Assembly (NCBI GenBank): GCA_018268465.1
Contig: JAFDWN010000037.1
Coordinates: 107,241-171,240 of the forward strand
From: Actinomycetota bacterium
GTDB taxonomy: Bacteria > Actinomycetota > Actinomycetes > Mycobacteriales > Mycobacteriaceae
DNA: 64,000 nt
Direction: 5' to 3'
The notes beneath the pieces are model-generated. The model was not told the origin of the DNA and ran no database searches. It worked only from the letters and a program-made list of their open reading frames with translations. Position numbers and translations under genes: made by a program. Shown here piece after piece: positions 56,584 to 64,000 of this stretch (position 1 is the stretch's first letter; each line of letters opens with the position of its first letter).

Positions 56584-57663
56584 ATGAGCGGAAGGACCCG
56601 GCTGGCCGACTGGTCGGTTACCGTCGGGGCGTTGCCGCGCGGCGCCACCAACTCCGTGTTGGACGTGCCGGGTGTCGGGCTCGGGCATGCGACGGTGCTC
56701 GCCGACGACGCCGAACCGCCGGTGGGCGCGGGCATCGCACGCACCGGCGTCACCGTTCTCGACCCCGGCGGTGACGTGTGGGCCGCTCCCGTCCCCGCCG
56801 GGGTGTCGGTGCTCAACGGGGCGGGCGAGCTGACCGGCCGCTCCCAGGTCGAAGAGTGGGGTGTGGTCGAGAGTCCGGTTTTTCTCACCTCGACCATGCA
56901 GGTCGGCCGGGTTTACGACGCGGCGTGCCGTCTGCTGATCGCCGAGCAGCCGCGGATCGGGATCGACGACGTCGTCATCCCGATCGTCGGCGAATGCGAC
57001 GATTCGTGGCTGACCGACGCCCGCACCATGCACGTGCAGTACGCCGACGTGGCGGCCGCACTGGCCGGCGCCAGGCGCTCGGCCGGCGGGGACGGGCCGA
57101 TGCTCGGTGCGGTCGGCGCCGGCACCGGGATGTGCTGTTACGGATGGAAGGGCGGAGTCGGGTCGTCCTCGCGGGTGCTTCCCGACGGTCACGTCGTCGC
57201 GACACTGGTGCTCGCCAATTTCGGGTGGTGGGACCGGCTGACGATTGCCGGGGTGGCGGTGGGCCGCGCATTGGGCCCGCCGCTGCACATCGTCCCGCCC
57301 CCTGCCGGATCATGTATCGGTGTGGTGATCACCGACGCGCCGATCGACGCCGCTGGCTGCGCCCGGCTGGCCACCAGGATGGGCCTGGGACTGGCGCGCA
57401 CCGGCTCGACGGCCCATCATGCCTCCGGTGAGTTATTTCTGGGCCTGGCAACGGGTTTGCGCGCGGACCGCTCGGCGCCGGCCGTGTCGGGGGCGGTACT
57501 GTCCGGGACCGGCCTCGACCCCTATTTCGAAGCCACCGTCGATGCCACCGAGGAGGCGGTGATCGATGCGTTGCTGGCCGCGACCACCACCACCGGGGTC
57601 GGCGGCCGGACGGTCGAAGCGCTGCCCCTCGACCGGGTGCGGGCGCTGCTGAGGGTGCCGTGA
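56584..57663 (+). CDS. P1-family peptidase (DmpA-like aminopeptidase)
   Basis: A 359-residue Ntn-like hydrolase of the DmpA/BapA family, which self-cleaves to expose an N-terminal Ser and removes N-terminal residues from peptides or amides. LTDARTMHVQYAD, the probable cleavage site GGVGSSSR near residue 200 and the downstream VLANFG fit the family. ATG 56584 is used. The stop overlaps the next gene (GTGA). It is co-transcribed with a CocE/NonD hydrolase, which suggests turnover of peptide- or amide-type substrates. Confidence 0.87.
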   Translation: MSGRTRLADWSVTVGALPRGATNSVLDVPGVGLGHATVLADDAEPPVGAGIARTGVTVLDPGGDVWAAPVPAGVSVLNGAGELTGRSQVEEWGVVESPVFLTSTMQVGRVYDAACRLLIAEQPRIGIDDVVIPIVGECDDSWLTDARTMHVQYADVAAALAGARRSAGGDGPMLGAVGAGTGMCCYGWKGGVGSSSRVLPDGHVVATLVLANFGWWDRLTIAGVAVGRALGPPLHIVPPPAGSCIGVVITDAPIDAAGCARLATRMGLGLARTGSTAHHASGELFLGLATGLRADRSAPAVSGAVLSGTGLDPYFEATVDATEEAVIDALLAATTTTGVGGRTVEALPLDRVRALLRVP

Positions 57664-59606
57664 CGGGCGTGAGCCGCCGCGAATGGATCCCGATGGCCGA
57701 CGGCGCCCGGCTCGCGGTGACGCTGTACCTGCCGGAGGGCGGCCCGCAGCCGTGCATCCTGGAGGCGCTGCCGTACCGCAAGGACGACCTGACGGCCTCG
57801 TACCGCCCCGAATACGTCCGGCTGTCCCAGGAGTTCGGCTATGCGGTGGCACGGTTGGATGTCCGCGGCACCGGCAGCAGCGGTGGGCGGGCCACCGACG
57901 AGTACCCGGTCTCCGAGCAACGGGATCTGGCCGAGGTGATTGCGTGGCTCGCCGCGCAGGACTGGTGCGACGGCAACGTCGGCATGTACGGCACGTCCTA
58001 CAGCGGTTTCAACTCGCTGCATATGGCCGCCGAACGCGTTGCGGCGCTCAAGGCCGTGATCGCAATCTACGCCACCGACGACCGCTTCACCGACGACGTG
58101 CACCTCAGCGGCGGCTCACGGCGATGGCTGGACCTCGTCGACTACTGCCACTACATGACGCCGATGAATGCGCTGCCGCCGGTACCCGCACTGTGGGGCG
58201 AGGGTTGGCGCGACGAGTGGGCGGCGCGGATCGCCGAACACGAACCGTGGCTGTGGCACTGGCTCGGCCACACCCGCCGCGACGAATACTGGGCACACGG
58301 CTCGATCCGGCCGTCCTACGACGACATCGAGTGTCCGGTACTGATCGTGGCCGGTTGGGCGGACGGCTACCGCAACAACTCGTTTCGCACCGTGGCGGCG
58401 TTGCGCGCCGCCGGGCGCCACGCCGAATTGCTGGCCGGGCCGTGGCCGCATGCGGCCACCTCGTCGTGCCTGCCCGGGCCGCGTATCGACCTGGTCCCGG
58501 AGATGGTGGCGTGGTGGGACCGGTGGCTGCGCGGACGCGCGCCGGCGGCCGAACCGCCGACGGCACGCTGGTATACGCGCGCCTCCCACCGTCCCGCCCC
58601 CGACCTCGACCACGTGCCCGGCGTGTGGCGGGCCGACGACTGGCCGACCACGCGAAGCGCCGAGCAAACCTGGGCGTTGGCACCGAGACCGCCGTACGAC
58701 GTGGTCGCCGACATCGGGCTCACCGCCTGGCTGTCGTGCAGCGGGCATCTGCCATGGGGCCAGCCCGACGACCAGCGGGTCGACGACGCCCGGTCGGTGA
58801 CATGGGACTGGCCGCTGCCCGACGGTCTGGAGATCGTGGGGTATCCGTCTGTGCGGCTGAGCATCTCGTCATCCGCACCGGTTGCCGCCGTTGCGCTGCG
58901 GGTGTGCGACGTGGCGCCGGACGGCACGTCGACGCTGGTGTGCCGCGGTTTCCTCAATCTCACCCGCCGCTCCGGAATGGCAACGGCCGCACCGCTGGTC
59001 GCGGGCGAGGTGTACGACGTGGACATCGTCCTCGACGCCACCGCGTGGCGGTGGACACCCGGACATGTTTTGCGGCTGGCGCTCGCCGGGGCGGACTGGC
59101 CCAACGTCATCGCGCCGCCGGCCCCGCCGACCCTGACCGTCCACGGCGGCGATCTGCGCCTACCCGTCTATGATCCGGCGACAAATCCTTATCCCCCACC
59201 GGTTTTCGCACCCGGAGACGAGACGGCGGCCGAGGATCCGGCCGTCACGTGGCGGATCACCCGCGATGTGTTGGCACGGGTTACCGGCGCGTACGTCGAA
59301 CACGGCGGCGAACCCTACGACACGCCGTTCGGATGGGCACACGAGCGCTACGTCGGCGAGGTGAGCGTGCAAACCCGGACATTCGGGCAGACGGCGCGCT
59401 CCGACGTCACGTTCACCGTCCACTACGACGACGACGGGTCGGGCGCGCCGGTGGACTGTTCCGTCTCCTCGGTCATGCAGATCGACGCCGACGGAACCGA
59501 TCTCGACGTGGCGATCCGGATGACCTGCACCGAGGCGGGCCCGTCCGGTGACCGTGTCGCCGGCGAGCGGTCCTGGCGGCGCCGGTTCCCCCGCGACCTC
59601 GCGTGA
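57660..59606 (+). CDS. CocE/NonD-family hydrolase (peptidase S15 type)
   Basis: A 648-residue alpha/beta hydrolase with the CocE layout. The N-terminal catalytic domain starts REWIPMADGARLAVTLYLP, has RLDVRGTGSSGG and the nucleophile elbow MYGTSYSGF (Ser about residue 118), followed by a cap domain. The C-terminal jelly roll includes YPSVRLSISSSAPVAAVALRV. The GTG start overlaps the P1 peptidase stop. Possible activities are ester, amide or X-Pro dipeptidyl hydrolysis. It has no signal peptide and is convergent with the methyltransferase gene. Confidence 0.88.
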   Translation: MTGVSRREWIPMADGARLAVTLYLPEGGPQPCILEALPYRKDDLTASYRPEYVRLSQEFGYAVARLDVRGTGSSGGRATDEYPVSEQRDLAEVIAWLAAQDWCDGNVGMYGTSYSGFNSLHMAAERVAALKAVIAIYATDDRFTDDVHLSGGSRRWLDLVDYCHYMTPMNALPPVPALWGEGWRDEWAARIAEHEPWLWHWLGHTRRDEYWAHGSIRPSYDDIECPVLIVAGWADGYRNNSFRTVAALRAAGRHAELLAGPWPHAATSSCLPGPRIDLVPEMVAWWDRWLRGRAPAAEPPTARWYTRASHRPAPDLDHVPGVWRADDWPTTRSAEQTWALAPRPPYDVVADIGLTAWLSCSGHLPWGQPDDQRVDDARSVTWDWPLPDGLEIVGYPSVRLSISSSAPVAAVALRVCDVAPDGTSTLVCRGFLNLTRRSGMATAAPLVAGEVYDVDIVLDATAWRWTPGHVLRLALAGADWPNVIAPPAPPTLTVHGGDLRLPVYDPATNPYPPPVFAPGDETAAEDPAVTWRITRDVLARVTGAYVEHGGEPYDTPFGWAHERYVGEVSVQTRTFGQTARSDVTFTVHYDDDGSGAPVDCSVSSVMQIDADGTDLDVAIRMTCTEAGPSGDRVAGERSWRRRFPRDLA

Positions 59607-59618
59607 CCTCCACCAGCG

Positions 59619-60452
59619 TCAGCGAGTTGACTTGCGCGCCTGCAGCGTATAGCTCAGCGGCACCCGCTCGGGCCGCTCCCGCAGATGCCACTCCTCGTGC
59701 TCGTCGCGGACCAGATGACCAGGCAGCCCCTCCGAGGGCATGCTGCGGTGCTCCTCGAACGCGATAAGCTCCATACCTTCCTGGAGTAGCCCGCCGATGA
59801 TCTCGCCCAACCCGTGATTCCATACGTGCATCGTGGTGTGCGCGAACGCCACATCGGTCTCGACATAGGTGCCGTCGTCCGAGAACTCATCGGGTTCGGG
59901 CGTCTCGAAGTGCGGGTATCGGACAACCAGCAGATCGCTGCGCTCGTCGTCCAGGCTCCACAGCATCGGGTGGAACTCCCGGATGAACAGCCGTCCGCCC
60001 GGGCGCAGCAGGCCGGCGACGGTTCGCGCCCAGCGCCGGGCATCCGGCAGCCAGCACAATGCGCCGACGCCGGTGTACACCAGGTCGAAGCCGCCCGCGC
60101 CGAGGACGGACACCGCGTCGTAGACGTCGGCGTGGACGAAGTCCACATCCGCACCGGACTGCGCTGCTATCCTCCGTGCCTCGTCGAGGGCCGCGGACGA
60201 GAAGTCGAGCCCGGTCATCCGGGCGCCGAGACGGGCGAGCGACACGGTGTCCGTGCCGATGTGGCACTGCAGGTGCACGCCGCGCAGCCCGGCGACATTC
60301 CCCAGCCGTGGCACGTCGAATCGCACCACGTAGCTCAGGAATTCCGGGTCCTGCGCAAACTCCGCGACGTGGTAGTCCGGTGAGGCCGCGTGGGCGGGTG
60401 CGCGCTCGTCCCATTGCAACCGGTTGACCTCCGCGGAATCCACGGTGCTCAC
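59619..60452 (-). CDS. Class I SAM-dependent methyltransferase
   Basis: A 277-residue methyltransferase. The SAM-binding region is LQCHIGTDTVSLARLGARMT near residue 62, with GLDFSSAALDEARR and LLRPGGRLFIREFHPML after it. GTG 60452 overlaps the upstream flavoprotein stop by four bases, so it is the last gene of the ABC/Rieske/oxidase operon. It may methylate an operon intermediate or product; the acceptor is unknown. Confidence 0.87.
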   Translation of the reverse strand: MSTVDSAEVNRLQWDERAPAHAASPDYHVAEFAQDPEFLSYVVRFDVPRLGNVAGLRGVHLQCHIGTDTVSLARLGARMTGLDFSSAALDEARRIAAQSGADVDFVHADVYDAVSVLGAGGFDLVYTGVGALCWLPDARRWARTVAGLLRPGGRLFIREFHPMLWSLDDERSDLLVVRYPHFETPEPDEFSDDGTYVETDVAFAHTTMHVWNHGLGEIIGGLLQEGMELIAFEEHRSMPSEGLPGHLVRDEHEEWHLRERPERVPLSYTLQARKSTR

Positions 60453-61609
60453 ACCATCCAGTTTCCGACATAGGAGGGATCGGTGAGGCCGGGGCGATCG
60501 AGGCGGAACGCCGAGAGGTCATACCGGCTTTCGCCCTCGACAGCCATGTCCGTGAGCAGGCCTCCGAATGCGGCGGCGAATTTGAAGCCGTGCGCCGCAC
60601 CGAGACCGACGGTGGCGCCCGGATGGCCGGGGACCCGGTCGGCGACGAAGTCGCGGTCCGGTGTCAAGGTGTACAGGCAGCGTTTGGAGCGCACCGGTGT
60701 GCCCGAGCCGGGAATCACCGCGCGCAGAAACGACGAAAGCCGTTCGCGCATCACGTCATCGGGCTGGCCGCTGCGCTCGTCGGCGGTGACGGTGGGCCCG
60801 CCGCAGTCCTGCGCTGCTTTGACGGTCGCCTCACCATAGGTCGGGAAGCCGTAGTAGGACGGCTCGTCCATCCAGATCCAGACGGGGAAGGCCTCGGGTG
60901 CGAACAGTTCGGGTCGGGGCGGCGCGAAGTAGGTGACCTGTTCTTCGGTGACGGTCAGGGGGATATCGACGCCGAGCGGGGCGAGCAACCCGGCGGTCCA
61001 CGCGTCGGCGGTGACGACCACCCGGCCAACGCTGAACACACCGGCCGGCGTGACCAGGTCGGCGCCGTCGGCGCGGGGCGTGATCGCCTGTACGGGTGTG
61101 TTGTCGCACAGGGTCGCGCCCAGTTCCCGCGCCCGCCGCGTCATCGCGGCCGTCCCACGGGCGGCGGGCACGATACCGGTACGCGCCTGGTGCAAGGCGA
61201 CCGTGCCGTCCGGCAGCGTGAACGCCGGCCACCGCTGCCGGACCGCATCGGCGTCAAGCACGTCGTAGGCGACACCCCGGGCGTCCATCGAGCCGGTGTA
61301 GTCCTCGATCGCAATCTGGGCGCCGGCCGGGAACAGGTCGAGTCCGCCCGTCACCGTCACGAACCGCTCACCGGTCTCGTCCTCCAGGCGTGACCACGCG
61401 TCGTAGGCGGCGAACGTCAGGTCGACATACGCCGGCGTGTGGTAGCTGTGCCGGATGATCCGCGAGGTGTCATGCGAGGCGCCACGATCGTGGCCGAATT
61501 CGAACGCTTCCAAACCCACCACCCGCAGGCCGCGGCCGGCGGCGTGCCATGCGGTCGACGCGCCGAGGGCACCGAGGCCGACGACGGCCAGGTCGTAGAT
61601 CTCAGCCAC
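60449..61609 (-). CDS. Monomeric sarcosine-oxidase-like FAD enzyme
   Basis: A 387-residue flavoprotein of the MSOX/N-methyltryptophan oxidase type. It has the FAD motif VVGLGALGASTAWHAAGRG at the N-terminus, RGASHDTSRIIRHSY, and the Cys that usually carries covalent FAD, here in KRCLYTLTPD. It oxidises an N-methyl or secondary amine with oxygen, yielding formaldehyde and peroxide. GTG 61609 overlaps the Rieske oxygenase stop by eight bases. Next to a quaternary-amine-type oxygenase it probably does a second demethylation. Confidence 0.88.
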   Translation of the reverse strand: MAEIYDLAVVGLGALGASTAWHAAGRGLRVVGLEAFEFGHDRGASHDTSRIIRHSYHTPAYVDLTFAAYDAWSRLEDETGERFVTVTGGLDLFPAGAQIAIEDYTGSMDARGVAYDVLDADAVRQRWPAFTLPDGTVALHQARTGIVPAARGTAAMTRRARELGATLCDNTPVQAITPRADGADLVTPAGVFSVGRVVVTADAWTAGLLAPLGVDIPLTVTEEQVTYFAPPRPELFAPEAFPVWIWMDEPSYYGFPTYGEATVKAAQDCGGPTVTADERSGQPDDVMRERLSSFLRAVIPGSGTPVRSKRCLYTLTPDRDFVADRVPGHPGATVGLGAAHGFKFAAAFGGLLTDMAVEGESRYDLSAFRLDRPGLTDPSYVGNWMV

Positions 61610-62786
61610 GGGTATCCGTCCCGCTGCGGTCGAGGCGGGGAAGCAGCCAGCGGCGGATATCCAGGGACGCATCCTCCATCGGGGCGAACCAGCCCTGTGA
61701 ATAGTGCCGCGACGTCATCCCGCGCTGCACCGACTCGCAGATCGCCCAGTCCTGGCGGTTGACCAGATCCCAGAGGTCGCCGGCGTCGCTGGGGTCGAAA
61801 CCCGGTTTGGCGGCCTCCTCGGGGGCGAACAGCAGATCGCACCGCACCTCGGTGCGGTCGACGGCGGCTGGGCGCAGCACGAAGGCGGCGACATGTTCGG
61901 CCGACAGTGACAAGAACAGGTTCGGGTAGGCCAGTTCGCCTTTGTGCCTGACCTTTTCGGCGTCGTCCAGATCCGGGAACGGGGCGCGGTCGGTGGTGCC
62001 CGACAGCGTGAAGGTCCAGGCGCCCTCACGGTGCGGGATGCCGTCGTCCCACTCCAGTCCCGCGCCGCCACCGGCGAAGGCAGGCACCAGCCGGGACAGT
62101 TCCGGGTGCACCGGCCCGCAGTGGTAGCACTCGTTGTAGTTCTCGGCGATCACCTTCCAGTTCGCCTTGACCGAGTAGTCCAGACGCAGACCGACCACGA
62201 GGGTGTCCAGTGGGTAACGCCGCACCCGGGCGGGCAGCGGCGACAACTCCTCGGCGACCGGCGGCGCCGCCAGATCCTCGGTGAGCCAGAGGAATCCGCC
62301 CCACACGTCGGCGCGCAGCGCCTTCAGGCCGAAGGCCGAGGCGTCGAATTCGACGTCCTCGGTGTGCGGGGCGTGCAGCAGCCGGCCGTCCAGTCCGTAG
62401 GTCCACGAGTGATACGGGCAGCGCAGCGACTTCGCCTCGCAGGGTTCGGGCGCCGCGCCCGGTTCGACGGGCACGACCTGGGCACCCCGATGCCGGCACA
62501 CATTCGCGACGGCGTGCAGCGCCCCTGCCGCGTCGGCGGTGACGATGATCGACTCGCCGCCGAAGTCCACGACGGCGCGGCGATGGTGCAGCGTCCGGCC
62601 GGACGCCGCCAGACCGAGATCGTCGAGGCGGCCGATGCAGGTCCACTCGCGACGCAGCATGGCCGCCTCACGCTCGAACGATGCCGCCTCGACGTAGTGA
62701 TGCCGATCGAGGGCCGGCTGCAGAGCCCCCGCAGAGCTGTCCGACACAGCCGACCTCCCGTGCTGATCTCCGTGGTCGTCCGTCAT
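61602..62786 (-). CDS. Rieske non-haem iron oxygenase alpha subunit, quaternary-amine-type
   Basis: A 394-residue oxygenase. The Rieske ligands are CRHRG and CPYHSWTYG, at about residues 93 and 123. The mononuclear iron site includes ENYNECYHCGPVHPEL, the NECYHC signature typical of GbcA, Stc2 and carnitine oxygenases rather than aromatic dioxygenases. It would demethylate or cleave a quaternary ammonium compound, needing a reductase that is not in the window. ATG 62786 overlaps the ABC ATPase stop (ATGA). Confidence 0.88.
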   Translation of the reverse strand: MTDDHGDQHGRSAVSDSSAGALQPALDRHHYVEAASFEREAAMLRREWTCIGRLDDLGLAASGRTLHHRRAVVDFGGESIIVTADAAGALHAVANVCRHRGAQVVPVEPGAAPEPCEAKSLRCPYHSWTYGLDGRLLHAPHTEDVEFDASAFGLKALRADVWGGFLWLTEDLAAPPVAEELSPLPARVRRYPLDTLVVGLRLDYSVKANWKVIAENYNECYHCGPVHPELSRLVPAFAGGGAGLEWDDGIPHREGAWTFTLSGTTDRAPFPDLDDAEKVRHKGELAYPNLFLSLSAEHVAAFVLRPAAVDRTEVRCDLLFAPEEAAKPGFDPSDAGDLWDLVNRQDWAICESVQRGMTSRHYSQGWFAPMEDASLDIRRWLLPRLDRSGTDTRG

Positions 62787-63793
62787 GGGTTCGCGTTCGC
62801 CGCGACGAGATGACAGGCGCTGGCATGGTGGTCCCCGCGCCCGTCGGCACCGAGGATGGGCAGATCGACGGTGCGGCAACGCACCTCGACTCCAGCCGCG
62901 GCGGCCGTCCCGTCCGCCAGAGCCGGGCAGCGGGTGTGGAATCGGCAGCCCGGCGGAACCCGGGTGGGGTCGGGCGTCTCGCCGGTGAGGACGATCCGTT
63001 CGTGGCGGCCCATCTCCGGCACGACCGAGAGCAGCGCCGCGGTGTACGGGTGTTCGGGGGCGGACAGGATCTTCTCGGTGGGGCCGACCTCGATGATGCG
63101 ACCGAGGTACATCACCGCCACCCGGTCGGCGATATTCCACGCCAGGCCGAGGTCGTGGGTGACCACCAGCAGCGTCAGGTCGAGTTCGGTGCGCAGGCGC
63201 AGCAGCAGCGCCAGGATCTCACCCCGCACCGATGCGTCGAGACTGGACACGGGTTCGTCCGCGACGATGATCTGCGGATCCAGCACGAGCGCGCCCGCGA
63301 TGACCACCCGCTGACGCTGGCCGCCGGACAGTTCGTGCGGATACCGCAGGTAGAAGCGTTCGGGTGGGCGCAATCCCGCCCGCGAAAGGGCATCGGCCAC
63401 CTTGGCTTCCTCGCCATCGTGCAGGCCGTGCACCCGCAGACCCTCGGCGACCGCCTCATAGACGGTGTGGCGGGGATTGAGCGCCCCCGACGGATCCTGC
63501 AGGATCAGCTGGACCCGGCGCCGGTAGGCCTTCAGATCGCGGGCACGGTAGGACAACGGTTCGCCCCCGACGTACACACCGCCGGCTCCCGGTTTCTGCA
63601 GGCCCAGTATCGTTCGGGCCAATGTCGTCTTGCCGCAGCCGCTTTCGCCGACAAGGGCGAGAATCTCCCCGTGCCGCACCGCGAGGTCGACGCCGTCGAC
63701 GGCATGCGCCACACCCCCGCCGCGGATCGGGAAACCGACTGTCAGGCCCCGTGTTTCGACCGCCGGCTGGCCGGATTCCCGCGTCGCCGTCAC
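62783..63793 (-). CDS. Peptide/nickel-type ABC transporter ATPase (OppF/DppF-like)
   Basis: A 336-residue ATPase with Walker [11 protein letters not shown]-loop [12 protein letters not shown], signature LSGGQRQRV, Walker [16 protein letters not shown] and H-loop VVTHDLG. The C-terminal oligopeptide extension has [14 protein letters not shown] 63793 overlaps the preceding ATPase stop. It powers an Opp/Dpp-type importer whose permease and binding-protein genes are presumably beyond 64 kb. The context suggests the substrate feeds the Rieske oxygenase. Confidence 0.92.
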   Translation of the reverse strand: MTATRESGQPAVETRGLTVGFPIRGGGVAHAVDGVDLAVRHGEILALVGESGCGKTTLARTILGLQKPGAGGVYVGGEPLSYRARDLKAYRRRVQLILQDPSGALNPRHTVYEAVAEGLRVHGLHDGEEAKVADALSRAGLRPPERFYLRYPHELSGGQRQRVVIAGALVLDPQIIVADEPVSSLDASVRGEILALLLRLRTELDLTLLVVTHDLGLAWNIADRVAVMYLGRIIEVGPTEKILSAPEHPYTAALLSVVPEMGRHERIVLTGETPDPTRVPPGCRFHTRCPALADGTAAAAGVEVRCRTVDLPILGADGRGDHHASACHLVAANANP

Positions 63794-64000
63794 ACGCCCA
63801 CCTCCAGCGCGCGATGGCACGCGGCCCCGCGCGCACCATGGGCGAGCAGTGACGGCTCCTCGGTCGAGCACCTGTCGTTGGCCATCGGGCAGCGGGGATG
63901 GAACGGGCAACCCGACGGCAGGTCGCCGGGAAACGGCGGATCCCCGGGCAGCCCGGCCGGCGCATAGCGGAACGTGGCGTCGCCGATGCGGGGAAAGGCG
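63790..64000 (-). CDS. Peptide-type ABC transporter ATPase (OppD/DppD-like), C-terminal end only
   Basis: The last 69 residues of a second ABC ATPase. The window edge cuts the rest. The C-terminal oligopeptide/dipeptide motif [15 protein letters not shown] identifies the OppD/DppD group. Its TGA (63792-63790) overlaps the next GTG by four bases. No start is present. Confidence 0.85.
   Translation of the reverse strand, partial: AFPRIGDATFRYAPAGLPGDPPFPGDLPSGCPFHPRCPMANDRCSTEEPSLLAHGARGAACHRALEVGV

Noticed and set aside
56559-56897. Long N-terminus of the HDAC-like protein
   Set aside because: It would overlap the P1 peptidase gene antisense, and the extension is Thr/Ser/Pro-rich without family similarity.

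Overview
The window looks like the chromosome of a fast-growing, non-tuberculous mycobacterium (Mycolicibacterium-like). It is GC-rich and carries the mycolic-acid FAS-II operon (fabD-acpM-kasA-kasB-accD6) behind aceE and mabR, the mycothiol-dependent enzyme mscR, an antigen-85-like protein, an MmpL transporter and three DUF4185 proteins. From memory, gene order over about 1-27 kb follows M. tuberculosis Rv2241-Rv2260, with extra genes inserted. No tRNA, rRNA, CRISPR array, insertion sequence or prophage was seen.

Region 1 (1-8.9 kb): end of aceE, a perfect 39-bp-arm palindrome, mabR with a leaderless-type promoter, an exact TTTTGT-N9-ACAAAA MabR operator, then fabD, acpM, kasA, kasB and accD6. 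This is the mycolate elongation module, supplied by pyruvate dehydrogenase and acyl-CoA carboxylase. Region 2 (8.9-15.9 kb): EamA exporter, amino-acid permease with a cytosolic C-terminal domain coupled to a universal stress protein, diguanylate cyclase, and an SDR/LysR divergent pair. Region 3 (15.9-20.6 kb): glpD and a TetR regulator, divergent across only 17 bp from an AGPS-like flavoprotein and dagK, which together look like a glycerol-phosphate/ether-lipid module. Region 4 (20.7-27.9 kb): DUF3145, serine hydrolase, methyltransferase, a TPR-LuxR regulator divergent from mscR, an MBL hydrolase and a GH5-like lipoprotein.

Region 5 (27.9-41.1 kb) is accessory: SHOCT and LapA membrane proteins, a SABATH-type methyltransferase, an Hsp70-like membrane protein with a proline-rich tail, an amine-dehydrogenase-like enzyme, a Tat-type catalase-like protein with cytochrome b561, two DUF4185 proteins, DUF559, MmpL and DUF1918. 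Three copies of a 64-bp imperfect palindrome lie here. Region 6 (41.3-55.5 kb): glycogen phosphorylase, antigen-85-like protein, two tandem paralogous helical proteins, a large secreted DUF4185 protein, DoxX, an ECF sigma factor coupled to a membrane-anchored Rieske protein, a PknB-type kinase and a double-domain eukaryote-like phosphofructokinase.

Region 7 (55.5-64 kb) is a catabolic cluster. An operon on the minus strand with overlapping genes encodes Opp/Dpp-type ABC ATPases, a Rieske oxygenase with a quaternary-amine-type signature, a sarcosine-oxidase-like flavoprotein and a methyltransferase. Facing it are a P1 peptidase and a CocE/NonD hydrolase, with a divergent HDAC-like deacetylase. 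The likely theme is uptake and breakdown of N-methylated or peptidic amines.
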